From Streptomyces sp. NBC_00572 (GTDB lineage: Bacteria; Actinomycetota; Actinomycetes; Streptomycetales; Streptomycetaceae), in the NCBI RefSeq assembly GCF_026341815.1, contig NZ_JAPENX010000001.1, positions 3,348,001 through 3,412,000 on the forward strand: DNA of 64,000 nt, written 5' to 3'. The position numbers were made by a program, and so were the translations under genes. The notes under the pieces are model-generated. The model saw nothing but the letters and a program-made list of their open reading frames with translations. It ran no database searches and was not told where the DNA came from. This document shows positions 8,478-16,883 of this stretch, one piece after another; the first letter of the stretch is position 1, and every line of letters begins with the position of its first letter.

Positions 8478-8669
8478 GGGTAGGGCAGCGCGGACTCGCA
8501 CCATACGGTCCTGCCGGGATCGCGCCGGCCACCCCCGCTCGTCACAGAGCGCCGCCACGAGAAGCAACCCGCGCCCGCCCTCGTCCTCGACCTGAGGACA
8601 GGGGGCGGGCGTCGGCACTATGTCACCGCTCGAATGGCGGAAGACCTTCCTGAGCCGAGGCGCATCCCG
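8463..8669 (-). pseudogene. Remnant of an ATP-binding anti-sigma-type regulator
   Basis: One minus-strand frame ends at TGA (8463-8465) and reads through RHSSGD (like the end of the N-box helix of HATPase-type anti-sigma factors) and then EDEGGRGLLLVAALCDERG, which is the G-box end of that family. The two are only about 13 residues apart, instead of several tens. There is no usable start codon, and the C-terminus lacks the usual KTVW-like ending. I read this as an internally deleted, dead copy of a Streptomyces RsbW-like regulator, of which these genomes carry dozens. Confidence 0.55.
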
Positions 8670-8700
8670 AGCGGGGTTCTGGGGTGGTTCGGCTTTGTGG

Positions 8701-8738
8701 GTGCGGGTGCGGCCGCCCTCTTTCCGAGTGTGGCGGCC
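8701..8738. repeat. Detached outer-arm module of the palindromic repeat
   Basis: A 38-bp block matching, on the opposite strand, the outer right arm of the complete copy (34876-34913). It lies about 65 bp outside the inner arm of the 8.8-9.2 kb copy, where the complete copy has its outer hairpin. Confidence 0.8.
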
Positions 8739-8804
8739 GGGCCGGTGGGTGGGGCGAGGCCGGGCATCGGTTGCGGTGAGCGTGGCTGTGCCGGTGAGTG
8801 GGTG

Positions 8805-9201
8805 GGGGCTTGGTTAGCGGCGGGGGTTGGTGGGTTCGGGGTGCGCGGCAGTTGCATGGGGCAGCCGGGCTCGGCTTAGCGGGTTGCGGCCGTCGGTTGG
8901 CGGGGATTCGGGCCCCGCTGGTCTGTGTTCGTGGGTGGTGGGCGCTGGCGGCGAGAGTTTCGTGCAGTTTCTCCGCGCGGAAAGGGTGATTAGACCCCTT
9001 TGAGGCCTAATCCGGGGCCTGTTACTCGGAGAAATGCAGGGTTATCCACCCCGCTCACCCACCGGGAGGGACCAGCGGGGCCTGAAGCTCGACCACGAAG
9101 GACCGTCGGCCGCCAAGCCGAGCCCCACTGCCCCACTCAACGGCAGCGCACCCCCACCCCACCGAACTTCACCCACCAACCCCCGCCGCTAACCAAGCCC
9201 C
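8805..9201. repeat. Palindromic element, copy 1 (inverted orientation)
   Basis: Left arm 8805-8923 and right arm 9070-9201 are imperfect inverted repeats (shared blocks: GGGGCTTGGTTAGCGGCGGG at the outer ends, GGCTCGGCTT in the middle, GGCCCCGCTGGTC at the inner ends). They enclose a 146-nt loop. The reverse complement of the loop matches the loop of the 34.2-34.7 kb copy in several blocks, including GGATAACCCTGCA and GTAACAGGCCCCGGATTA. No ORF is conserved between copies. It occupies the gap before the winged-helix gene at 9283. Confidence 0.9.
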
Positions 9202-9282
9202 TGTTCTGGCGGGGGCCGACTTGTCATATGCCGCTATTGGCGCTGACCGTAGGGCCTAGTAACCAGGAAGTAGCGCTTCCCA

Positions 9283-10155
9283 ATGACTTACCCGCAGTCT
9301 AACGCGGCCCTGTCCGCGCGCCCCGTACCGTTCGAGATTCCCCTCGACGCCCCTCGCTCCGGGGTCATTCACGTACGGCACCGGCACACCGACCGGTTCA
9401 CCGTCGTCGGGAACCACCTCGCCCAGCATCCGCGCCTCTCGGCCGCCGCGATCGGGCTCTGCGTCTACATCCAGTCCCTGCCCGACGGCGCCGATGTCAC
9501 GGTCAAGACGCTCACCCTTCGGTTCCGGGAGGGCGAGATCACCATCCGGCGGGCCCTCAACGAGCTCGTCGCGGCCGGGTACGTCGAGCGGCGGCGGGTC
9601 GCCCTCGGCGGCGGGCGGTTCGCCACGCGGACGCTGTCGTACGACAAGCCCGGGTGCGGGACGCGGAGCCGGCGGTCGCCCGCCGCCCCCGAGGCCGTAC
9701 AGGCCGAGTCGGCCGAGTCGGAGGCGGAACCCGTGCCGGTCGTCGCACCGGATCCCGGGCCTCGCCCCGTACCGCCGCAGTCGTCCGCCCTCCGCGGGCC
9801 CGCCGCCGACATCCTCGCTCGGCTTCGGACCGTCGACTCCCGGCTGTCGCTTTCCTGGCGGGAGGTCCTGCGGCTCGCCCCCGGCGTCGAGGAGTGGCTG
9901 GCCAGAGCGGCGAGCCCGGAGCAGGTGCTCCGTACGCTCACGGCCGCCCTCCCGCCCGCGCACGTGCCCATCCACCATCCGGGCCGCTTCGTCGAGTTCC
10001 GGCTCTCCGCGCTCCAGCCGCCTCCGCTGGCCGCCGTACCGCCGCCGTCGGTGACCGACGGACCCGCGCCGCTCGTGAACTGCGACGGGTGCGACCGTGC
10101 CTTCCGTAGCCACGACCCGGACGCCGACTGTGGCGACTGCCGGGCCGCCGCCTGA
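9283..10155 (+). CDS. Winged-helix DNA-binding protein with C-terminal Cys pairs, 290 aa
   Basis: Belongs to a Streptomyces family annotated simply as helix-turn-helix domain proteins. Residues about 40-110 hold a winged helix (LSAAAIGLCVYIQSLPDG, then VTVKTLTLRFREGEITIRRALNELVAAGYVERRRV). The middle is a Pro/Ala/Glu-rich linker. The end, CDGCDRAFRSHDPDADCGDC, has two CxxC pairs that probably bind zinc. No enzymatic motif is visible. Its promoter region contains the end of palindromic element copy 1. The partner sequence and role are unknown, and other family members that I recall are also orphans. Confidence 0.75.
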   Translation: MTYPQSNAALSARPVPFEIPLDAPRSGVIHVRHRHTDRFTVVGNHLAQHPRLSAAAIGLCVYIQSLPDGADVTVKTLTLRFREGEITIRRALNELVAAGYVERRRVALGGGRFATRTLSYDKPGCGTRSRRSPAAPEAVQAESAESEAEPVPVVAPDPGPRPVPPQSSALRGPAADILARLRTVDSRLSLSWREVLRLAPGVEEWLARAASPEQVLRTLTAALPPAHVPIHHPGRFVEFRLSALQPPPLAAVPPPSVTDGPAPLVNCDGCDRAFRSHDPDADCGDCRAAA

Positions 10156-10169
10156 CCGGCCCGGCAGCC

Positions 10170-12578
10170 CTACGCCGGGAACTTCCGGTCCACCCACCGC
10201 CACGCGACCTCAAGCAGCAGGCCGCCGGCCGCCGCGATGAAGACCGCCGCCCACGGCATCGTCGTGCCCACCAGCTTCAGGGCGAAGAAGTCCTGGAGCC
10301 AGGGCACGACCAGGACCAGGAGGAAGGCGCCTCCCATCGTGGCGACCAGGGTGAGGCGCCACCAGGTGTACGGGCGGGCGATGATCGCCAGGACCCACAT
10401 CGAGACCAGGAAGAGCGTCAGCGTCGCCGCGCTGGTCTCCGCCTCCAGGGCGCCTTCGCCGCTGTAGTGGTGGCGGGCCAGGAGGTACGTCGTGAAGGTG
10501 GCCGCCGCCGCGATGACGCCGCCGGGGATCGCGTACCGCATGACCCGCCGTACGAAGTTCGGCTTCGCCCGTTCCTTGTTCGGCGCGAGCGCGAGGAAGA
10601 ACGCCGGGACGCCGATCGTCAGCGTCGACAGCAGTGTCAGGTGGCGGGGGAGGAACGGGTACTCGACCTGCGAGCAGACCACCAGGACCGCGAGCAGGAC
10701 CGAGTACACCGTCTTCGTCAGGAACAGGGTGGCCACCCGGGTGATGTTGCCGATGACCCTCCGGCCTTCCGCCACCACCGACGGGAGCGTCGCGAAGCTG
10801 TTGTTCAGGAGCACGATCTGGGCCACCGCCCTCGTCGCCTCCGACCCCGAGCCCATCGACACGCCGATGTCGGCGTCCTTCAGCGCCAGCACGTCGTTCA
10901 CGCCGTCGCCCGTCATCGCGACGGTGTGCCCGTGGGACTGGAGCGCCGCCACCATGTCCCGCTTCTGCTGAGGCGTGACCCGGCCGAAGACCGCGTTCTC
11001 GTCGAGGGCCTTCGCCATCTCCTCCCGGTCGGTGGGCAGCTGCCGGGCGTCGATGGTGTTCGCGGCGCCGGGCATGTCGAGCTTTCCGGCGACCGCGCCG
11101 ACCGAGACGGCGTTGTCGCCGGAGATGACCTTCGTGGCGACGCCCTGGTCGGCGAAGTAGGCGAGCGTGTCGGCGGCGTCGGGCCGCAGCCGCTGCTCCA
11201 GGACGACGAGCGCGGTCGGGTGGGCGCCGGTGGCGACGTCCGGGGAGTCGAGTTCCTGTGCGGTACGGGCGAGGAGCAGGACCCGCAGGCCCTGTTCGTT
11301 GAGGTGGTCGATCTCCGTCAGCGTCGTGTCACCGGCGGGCAGCAGCACGTCCGGCGCGCCGAGAAGCCACGTCGAGTCCTCGCCGTTCCCCTCGCTGAAC
11401 GCCGCCCCGCTGTACTTCCGCGCCGACGAGAACGGCAGCGCCTCCGTGCACCGCCACTCCACCGTGTCCGGGTAGGCGTCGATGATCGCCTGGAGGGACG
11501 CGTTCGGGCGCGGGTCCGATTCGCCGAGGGCGCCCAGTACCCTCCGTACGTACGTCTCGTCCGAGCCGTTCAGCGGGCGCAGCTCCGTGACGTCCATCCC
11601 GCCCTCGGTCAGCGTGCCCGTCTTGTCCAGGCACACGACGTCCACGCGTGCGAGGCCCTCGATGGCGGGCAGCTCCTGCACGAGGCACTGCTTGCGGCCA
11701 AGGCGTACGACTCCGATCGCGAAGGCGACCGAGGTGAGCAGGACGAGGCCCTCGGGGATCATCGGGACGATGCCGCCGACCGTACGGGCGACCGCGTCCC
11801 TGAAGTTGTTGTCCTTGACGACGAGCTGGCTGATCACGAGCCCGATCGCGGTCGGGATCATCATCCACGTCACGTACTTGAGGATCGTGGAGATGCCCGT
11901 GCGCAGTTCGGAGTGGACGAGCGTGAAGCGGGAGGCCTCTTCGGCGAGCTGCGCCGCGTAGGCCTCGCGGCCGACCTTGGTGGTGGTGAAGGCGCCGCCG
12001 CCGGCGACGACGAACGAGCCCGACATCATCCGGTCGCCGGGCTTCTTCACCACAGGGTCGGCCTCGCCGGTGAGCAGTGACTCGTCGATCTCCAGGCTGT
12101 CGGCCTCGGCGACGACGCCGTCGACGACGACCTTGTCACCGGGGCCGAGTTCGATGAGGTCGCCGAGGACGATCTCGGAGGTGGAGACTTCGGCGGCCAC
12201 GCCGTCGCGCCGGACGGTGGGTTTCGCCTCGCCGATGACGGCGAGTCCGTCGAGCGTCTTCTTGGCGCGGAGTTCCTGGATGATGCCGATGCCGGTGTTG
12301 GCGATGATGACGAAGCCGAAGAGGCTGTCCTGGATCGGCGCGACGAGGAGCATGATCGCCCACAGCACGCCGATGATCGCGTTGAAGCGGGTGAGGAGGT
12401 TCGCGCGGACGATGTCCGTGACCGAGCGGGAGCTGCGTACGGGTACGTCGTTGACCTCGCCGCGTGCGACGCGTTCGGCGACCTCGGCCGAGGTGAGTCC
12501 GGCGGGACGGTGGACGACGGGCGGCTCCACCGCCCCGGTCTCGCTGCCGTCCGTGTCGATCTTCGCCCGCTGAGTCAT
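10170..12578 (-). CDS. CtpE-like cation P-type ATPase, 802 aa
   Basis: An integral membrane P-type ATPase that pumps cations using a phospho-aspartate intermediate. Visible motifs in order: the actuator loop LLTGEADPV, the M4 element PMIPEGLVLL, the phosphorylation site CLDKTGTLTEGG and the hinge AMTGDGVNDVLALK. About 8-10 membrane segments are present, four of them after the P-domain. The PEGL in M4 and the following FAIGVVRLGRKQCLVQELPAIEGLARVDVV resemble mycobacterial CtpE, which is linked to calcium uptake. The specificity here is inferred. There is no metal-binding N-terminal domain, unlike copper pumps. Confidence 0.88.
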   Translation of the reverse strand: MTQRAKIDTDGSETGAVEPPVVHRPAGLTSAEVAERVARGEVNDVPVRSSRSVTDIVRANLLTRFNAIIGVLWAIMLLVAPIQDSLFGFVIIANTGIGIIQELRAKKTLDGLAVIGEAKPTVRRDGVAAEVSTSEIVLGDLIELGPGDKVVVDGVVAEADSLEIDESLLTGEADPVVKKPGDRMMSGSFVVAGGGAFTTTKVGREAYAAQLAEEASRFTLVHSELRTGISTILKYVTWMMIPTAIGLVISQLVVKDNNFRDAVARTVGGIVPMIPEGLVLLTSVAFAIGVVRLGRKQCLVQELPAIEGLARVDVVCLDKTGTLTEGGMDVTELRPLNGSDETYVRRVLGALGESDPRPNASLQAIIDAYPDTVEWRCTEALPFSSARKYSGAAFSEGNGEDSTWLLGAPDVLLPAGDTTLTEIDHLNEQGLRVLLLARTAQELDSPDVATGAHPTALVVLEQRLRPDAADTLAYFADQGVATKVISGDNAVSVGAVAGKLDMPGAANTIDARQLPTDREEMAKALDENAVFGRVTPQQKRDMVAALQSHGHTVAMTGDGVNDVLALKDADIGVSMGSGSEATRAVAQIVLLNNSFATLPSVVAEGRRVIGNITRVATLFLTKTVYSVLLAVLVVCSQVEYPFLPRHLTLLSTLTIGVPAFFLALAPNKERAKPNFVRRVMRYAIPGGVIAAAATFTTYLLARHHYSGEGALEAETSAATLTLFLVSMWVLAIIARPYTWWRLTLVATMGGAFLLVLVVPWLQDFFALKLVGTTMPWAAVFIAAAGGLLLEVAWRWVDRKFPA

Positions 12579-12666
12579 GTTTTCGACGGTACGACCGGAA
12601 CCGACCGTTCACCTGCTGAGCAGGGCGAAGATCCGACCGGGGGAGGAGGCGAATCGTCCCCCGGTG

Positions 12667-12975
12667 CTACGTGTGAGGGCGCGCCTCGGGGTCCTGCGCC
12701 GCATCCGCCCCGGCCGCCTCGGCCGTCTGCGCCGCCTCGTGCCGCTTGATCGCCGCGTCGCGCTTCCGTACGTACCAGATGCCGATCAGGCCGAGGCCCG
12801 CTCCGGCCAGGCAGGTCCACACCCACCAGGTCAGGTCCCGGTCGTCGAACCAGCCGTAGAACGGGACCTGGACGAGGAAGAGGACGAACCAGAGGATCGT
12901 TCCGCCGGTGATGGTGGCGACGACGGGCCCTTCGAGGGGCTCGGGTGCCTCGTGCTTCGGTGTCCACTTCGCCAT
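12667..12975 (-). CDS. DUF2530 small membrane protein, 102 aa
   Basis: A short protein with two membrane spans (about residues 20-42 and 50-70), a cytoplasmic charged C-terminal tail and the N-terminus MAKWTPKHEAPEPLEGP. This fits the actinobacterial DUF2530 family, function unknown. I chose the ATG at 12975 because upstream in-frame sequence is unrelated to the family. It is divergent from the purine permease at 13125 and the two commonly sit together in Streptomyces. Confidence 0.8.
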   Translation of the reverse strand: MAKWTPKHEAPEPLEGPVVATITGGTILWFVLFLVQVPFYGWFDDRDLTWWVWTCLAGAGLGLIGIWYVRKRDAAIKRHEAAQTAEAAGADAAQDPEARPHT

Positions 12976-13124
12976 GGGGGTCAGTCTAGGTGGCGGGAAA
13001 TCGTATCTACGCGCGGAGATAGACGCTCGCTCGTTCATGTGTTCATACTGAAACGGTTTGCCTCTGGCGGGTTTCCTTCGTATGAACCGCCAAACGGACG
13101 TCTCCCGAAGAGGAACCCCACCCC

Positions 13125-14576
13125 ATGAGCACCACGGCCACCGCCAAGGCCATGTCCCCCGAGCCTTCCGCTCCCCAGGAGCCGACCTCGGGTCTCGACC
13201 GCTACTTCAAGATCTCGGAGCGCGGCTCGACCGTCGCCCGCGAGGTCCGCGGCGGCTTCGCCACCTTCTTCGCGATGGCCTACATCATCGTGCTGAACCC
13301 GATCATCCTCGGCAGCGCCAAGGACATGTACGGGCACCAGCTCGACGGTGGCCAGCTCGTCACCGCCACCGTCCTCACGGCGGCGTTCTCGACGCTCCTC
13401 ATGGGTGTCATCGGCAACGTCCCGATCGCCCTCGCCGCCGGCCTCGGCGTCAACACGGTCGTGGCGCTCCAGCTCGCGCCGAAGATGTCCTGGCCCGACG
13501 CCATGGGCATGGTCGTCCTCGCGGGCGTCGTCGTGATGCTGCTCGTCGCGACCGGTCTGCGCGAGCGCGTGATGAACGCGGTCCCGGTCGGCCTGCGCAA
13601 GGGCATCGCGATCGGTATCGGCCTGTTCATCATGCTCATCGGCCTCGTCGACTCGGGCTTCGTCTCCCGCATCCCCGACGCCGCGCACACCACCGTCCCG
13701 CTCCAGCTGGGCGGCGACGGTCACCTCACCGGCTGGCCGGTCCTGGTCTTCATCCTGGGCACGCTCCTCACCCTCGCGCTGATCATCCGCAAGGTGCCGG
13801 GCGCGATCCTCATCTCCATCGTCGTCATGACGATCGTGGCGATGGTGATCAACGCGGTCGCGACCGTCCCGTCCTGGGGTCTGACCACCCCGGAGTGGCC
13901 GGGCAACCCGGTCGCCTCGCCCGACTTCGGGCTGGTCGGCGAGGTCAGCCTCTTCGGCGGCTTCGAGAAGGTCGGTCTGCTGACCGGCGTCCTCTTCGTC
14001 TTCACCGTGCTGCTGTCCTGCTTCTTCGACGCGATGGGCACGATCCTCGGCGTCGGCGACGAGGCCAAGCTGATGGACAAGGACGGCAACTTCCCCGGCA
14101 TCAACAAGGTCCTGCTCGTCGACGGCCTGGCGGTCGCGGCCGGCGGCGGCACCTCCTCCTCGGCCAACACCTGCTTCGTGGAGTCCACGGCGGGCGTCGG
14201 CGAGGGTGCGCGCACGGGTCTGGCCTCGGTGGTGACCGGCGGTCTGTTCTCGGTGGCGCTGTTCCTCACACCGCTGGCCACGATGGTCCCGTCGCAGGCG
14301 GCGACGCCCGCGCTGCTCGCGGTCGGCTTCCTGATCCTGGCCGGTTCGGTCAAGGACATCGACTGGAGCGACTTCACCATCGCGGTGCCGGCGTTCCTGG
14401 CCATGGTGATGATGCCGTTCACGTACTCGATCACGAACGGCATCGGCATCGGCTTCATCGCGTTCAGCGTGCTGCGCCTGGCGACCGGCCGGGGCCGTGA
14501 GGTCCCGGCGGCCATGTACGTCGTGTCCGCGGTCTTCGTCTTCTACTACGCGATGCCGGCGCTCGGCCTCACGTGA
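13125..14576 (+). CDS. AzgA-type purine permease (NCS2 superfamily), 483 aa
   Basis: A membrane symporter for purine bases. The sequence has the AzgA/PbuG features: the start of helix 1 (GGFATFFAMAYIIVLNPIIL), the helix-3 motif ALAAGLGVNTVVA, CFFDAMGTILGVG and the second half-helix segment GGTSSSANTCFVESTAGVGEGARTG. About 13 hydrophobic segments are present over the usual length. Family members carry adenine, guanine or hypoxanthine in with protons; which base cannot be read from the sequence. The stop overlaps the convergent ribbon-helix-helix gene by 31 bp. Confidence 0.9.
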   Translation: MSTTATAKAMSPEPSAPQEPTSGLDRYFKISERGSTVAREVRGGFATFFAMAYIIVLNPIILGSAKDMYGHQLDGGQLVTATVLTAAFSTLLMGVIGNVPIALAAGLGVNTVVALQLAPKMSWPDAMGMVVLAGVVVMLLVATGLRERVMNAVPVGLRKGIAIGIGLFIMLIGLVDSGFVSRIPDAAHTTVPLQLGGDGHLTGWPVLVFILGTLLTLALIIRKVPGAILISIVVMTIVAMVINAVATVPSWGLTTPEWPGNPVASPDFGLVGEVSLFGGFEKVGLLTGVLFVFTVLLSCFFDAMGTILGVGDEAKLMDKDGNFPGINKVLLVDGLAVAAGGGTSSSANTCFVESTAGVGEGARTGLASVVTGGLFSVALFLTPLATMVPSQAATPALLAVGFLILAGSVKDIDWSDFTIAVPAFLAMVMMPFTYSITNGIGIGFIAFSVLRLATGRGREVPAAMYVVSAVFVFYYAMPALGLT

Positions 14577-14836
14577 TCGCGGGGGGCGTCGGTCGCCGCG
14601 ACGGCCGCCCCGGTCGCCGCTCCGGCCGCCGCCCCGTCGGCCGGAGTCGAGAGCGGCTCCGCACCGTAGAACTTCTCCGTCTCGTCGACGGCGGTCTTGA
14701 ACCGCTCGTCGAAATCCTCGCGAATGAGCGTCCGGGCCACATAGTCCTGGACGCTCATTCCTCTTTTCGCGGCGTGACTTCTGAGCCGGTCGAGCAGCTC
14801 ACCGTCGATGCGCAGGCTGAGCACTGTCGATCCCAT
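14546..14836 (-). CDS. Ribbon-helix-helix protein, 96 aa
   Basis: The N-terminal 45 residues form an Arc/CopG-type fold (TVLSLRIDGELLDRLRSHAAKRGMSVQDYVARTLI): one strand and two helices that dimerise to bind DNA. The tail is Ala/Gly-rich and probably disordered. No toxin gene lies beside it, so it may be a solitary transcription factor rather than an antitoxin. The 3' end lies within the permease coding end (31-bp convergent overlap). Confidence 0.75.
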   Translation of the reverse strand: MGSTVLSLRIDGELLDRLRSHAAKRGMSVQDYVARTLIREDFDERFKTAVDETEKFYGAEPLSTPADGAAAGAATGAAVAATDAPRDHVRPSAGIA

Positions 14837-15017
14837 GCCGTTCAGGGTCGGGGCTGCCCGGGCCTCTTTGCGTCACTTTCCGGATCCGACTCACTCGTTT
14901 GGGTGATACATGGATGCCGAAGCGTGATCTGTGTGCGTCCGGTTCACGCGGGGGTGCAGGCGTACGGGTGTGATCCACGCGACGTCGGCGTGTTCCCGTT
15001 GGTATTTAGGCAGAGTA

Positions 15018-15036
15018 ATGAGTTAGGCTAACAAAC
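15018..15036. promoter_or_regulatory. Iron-box-like operator and probable leaderless -10
   Basis: The core GTTAGGCTAAC (15022-15032) is an 11-bp palindrome matching the centre of the DtxR/DmdR iron-box consensus; the outer positions match poorly (about 12 of 19). The hexamer TAGGCT at 15024-15029 lies 7 nt before the MarR ATG, so a repressor here would block a leaderless promoter. It could equally be the MarR protein's own operator. Confidence 0.5.
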
Positions 15037-15480
15037 ATGCCTGACCTGTCCCACGGCACAGCCGACGACGCCGCGGCCGTGAACGCGCTCCGCTCCTCCG
15101 TCATGCGACTGGGCCGACGCCTCAAGCACCAGCGCGTCGACGAGTCGCTGAGCCCCACCGAGATGTCGGTGCTCGGCACCCTCGCGCTCTGCGGCTCCGC
15201 CACCCCCGGCGAGCTGGCCCGCAAGGAGCACGTCCAGCCGCCGTCGATGACCCGCATCGTCGCGCTGCTCGAAGCCAAGGGACTGGTCCGGCTGGAGCCG
15301 CACCCCGACGACCGCCGACAGAAGGTCGTCAGCCAGACCGAGCAGGCCGAAGCCATGCTCGAAGAGTCCCGCCGCAAGCGGAACGCCTGGCTGGCCACCC
15401 TCGCCGAAGGCCTGGACGAGGACGAATGGGCCAAGCTGCGCGCGGCCGCCCCGGTCCTGGAGAAGCTCGCCCACCTGTAG
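15037..15480 (+). CDS. MarR-family regulator, 147 aa
   Basis: A dimeric winged-helix repressor. Helix-turn-helix: LSPTEMSVLGTLALCGSATPGELARKEHVQPPSMTRIVALLEAKGLV; the wing carries the usual basic PDDRRQKVV. It has no Cys pair for redox sensing. The MFS gene follows on the same strand after a 26-bp gap with its own strong ribosome binding site, so the pair is an operon and this protein probably controls the exporter. Overlap of its own start with a palindrome suggests autoregulation. Confidence 0.88.
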   Translation: MPDLSHGTADDAAAVNALRSSVMRLGRRLKHQRVDESLSPTEMSVLGTLALCGSATPGELARKEHVQPPSMTRIVALLEAKGLVRLEPHPDDRRQKVVSQTEQAEAMLEESRRKRNAWLATLAEGLDEDEWAKLRAAAPVLEKLAHL

Positions 15481-15506
15481 TCCATGCGCCAAGGAGGCGA
15501 CGCACT

Positions 15507-16844
15507 TTGAGTACGGGACCCGGAGCAGACTCCGCACCCGTCCACAAACCCACCCTCAAGACCCGTGGGCGGGGGGAAACCTTCTCCTCGCTCCGTATCC
15601 GCAACTACCGGCTGTTCTTCACCGGAGCGATCGTCTCCAACACCGGTACGTGGATGGCCCGTATCACCCAGGACTGGCTGGTCCTGAGCCTCACCGGCTC
15701 GGCCGCCGCCGTCGGCATCACGACGGCCCTGCAGTTCCTGCCGATGCTGCTCTTCGGCCTCTACGGCGGAGTCATAGCCGACCGCTACCCGAAGCGGCTC
15801 CTGCTCCTCTTCAGCCAGGCGGCCCTCGGCCTCTGCGGCCTCGCACTCGCCGTCCTCACGCTCTCCGGCAGCATCCAGGTCTGGCACGTCTACCTGATCG
15901 CCTTCCTCCTCGGCATGGTGACGGTCGTCGACAACCCGGCCCGGCAGTCCTTCGTCTCCGAGATGGTCGGCCCCGACCACCTCCGCAACGCCGTCTCCCT
16001 GAACTCGGCGAACTTCCAGTCCGCGCGGCTCATCGGCCCCGCCGTCGCCGGTGTCCTCATCGCCGGAGTCGGCAGCGGCTGGGCGTTCCTCCTCAACGGC
16101 CTCTTCTTCCTCGCGCCCCTCACGAGCCTCCTGCTCATGCGGACGAGCGAACTCCACAAGGTGGAACGCGCCCCGCGCGGAAAGGGCCAGCTGCGAGAGG
16201 GCCTGCGGTACGTGGCAGGGCGGCCGGACCTGATCTGGCCGATCGTCCTCGTCGGCTTCATCGGCACGTTCGGGTTCAACTTCCCGATCTGGCTCACCGC
16301 CTTCTCCAGCGACGTCTTCCACGTCGGCGCCGGCACGTACGGCTTCCTCAACACCCTCATGGCGGCCGGCTCCCTGGTGGGCGCCCTCGCGGCGGCCCGC
16401 CGCGGCTCGACCCGGCTGCGGATGCTGGTGGTCGCGGCGGCGGTCTTCGGAGTCCTGGAGATCGCGGCGGCCCTGTCACCCGCGTTCTGGCTGTTCGCGC
16501 TGCTGCTGGTACCGATCGGCATGATCGGCCTCACGGTCAACATCACCGCGAACTCGGCCGTCCAGATGGCCACGGACCCGGCCATGCGGGGCCGGGTGAT
16601 GAGCCTCTACATGATGGTCTTCGCCGGCGGTACGCCGATCGGCGCGCCGCTCCTCGGCTGGGTCACCGACACGTACGGCGCCCGCGTCGGCTTCGCGACG
16701 GGCGGCGTCATCTCCCTGACGGCGGCGATCGTCGTCGGCCTGGTCCTGGCCCGCGTGGGCGGTCTCAAGATCGCCTGGGCGTGGCACCACGGCCACCCGC
16801 AGGTACGGTTCGTGGCGCGCGAGCGGCTGGCGACGGCGGCCTGA
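15507..16844 (+). CDS. MFS_3 (EntS-like) exporter, 445 aa
   Basis: A 12-segment major facilitator of the MFS_3 group, which includes the enterobactin exporter EntS and many drug pumps. I chose TTG at 15507: AAGGAGG ends 9 nt upstream and the longer frame overlaps marR. Landmarks are the first helix region FSSLRIRNYRLFFTGAIVS, motif A (YGGVIADRYPKRLLLL) and the conserved VVDNPARQSFVSEMVG. The substrate is unknown. The iron-box-like site before the operon makes siderophore export one possibility, and drug efflux under MarR control the other. Confidence 0.87.
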   Translation: MSTGPGADSAPVHKPTLKTRGRGETFSSLRIRNYRLFFTGAIVSNTGTWMARITQDWLVLSLTGSAAAVGITTALQFLPMLLFGLYGGVIADRYPKRLLLLFSQAALGLCGLALAVLTLSGSIQVWHVYLIAFLLGMVTVVDNPARQSFVSEMVGPDHLRNAVSLNSANFQSARLIGPAVAGVLIAGVGSGWAFLLNGLFFLAPLTSLLLMRTSELHKVERAPRGKGQLREGLRYVAGRPDLIWPIVLVGFIGTFGFNFPIWLTAFSSDVFHVGAGTYGFLNTLMAAGSLVGALAAARRGSTRLRMLVVAAAVFGVLEIAAALSPAFWLFALLLVPIGMIGLTVNITANSAVQMATDPAMRGRVMSLYMMVFAGGTPIGAPLLGWVTDTYGARVGFATGGVISLTAAIVVGLVLARVGGLKIAWAWHHGHPQVRFVARERLATAA

Positions 16845-16848
16845 CCTT

Positions 16849-16883
16849 CCGGGGCGGGGGCGGACGTTCTGCCTCCGCCCCGG
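16849..16883. terminator. GC-rich hairpin after MarR-MFS operon
   Basis: CCGGGGCGGGGGC pairs with GCCTCCGCCCCGG (one mismatch) round a 9-nt loop, starting 4 bp after the exporter stop. Confidence 0.7.

Noticed and set aside
9042..9050. Possible replication origin
   Set aside because: Only a single near-match to a DnaA box per element, with no cluster of boxes and no dnaA/dnaN genes nearby.
8805..9201. Possible insertion sequence
   Set aside because: Terminal inverted repeats are present in form, but no transposase frame exists in either copy and I could not find a clear target duplication.
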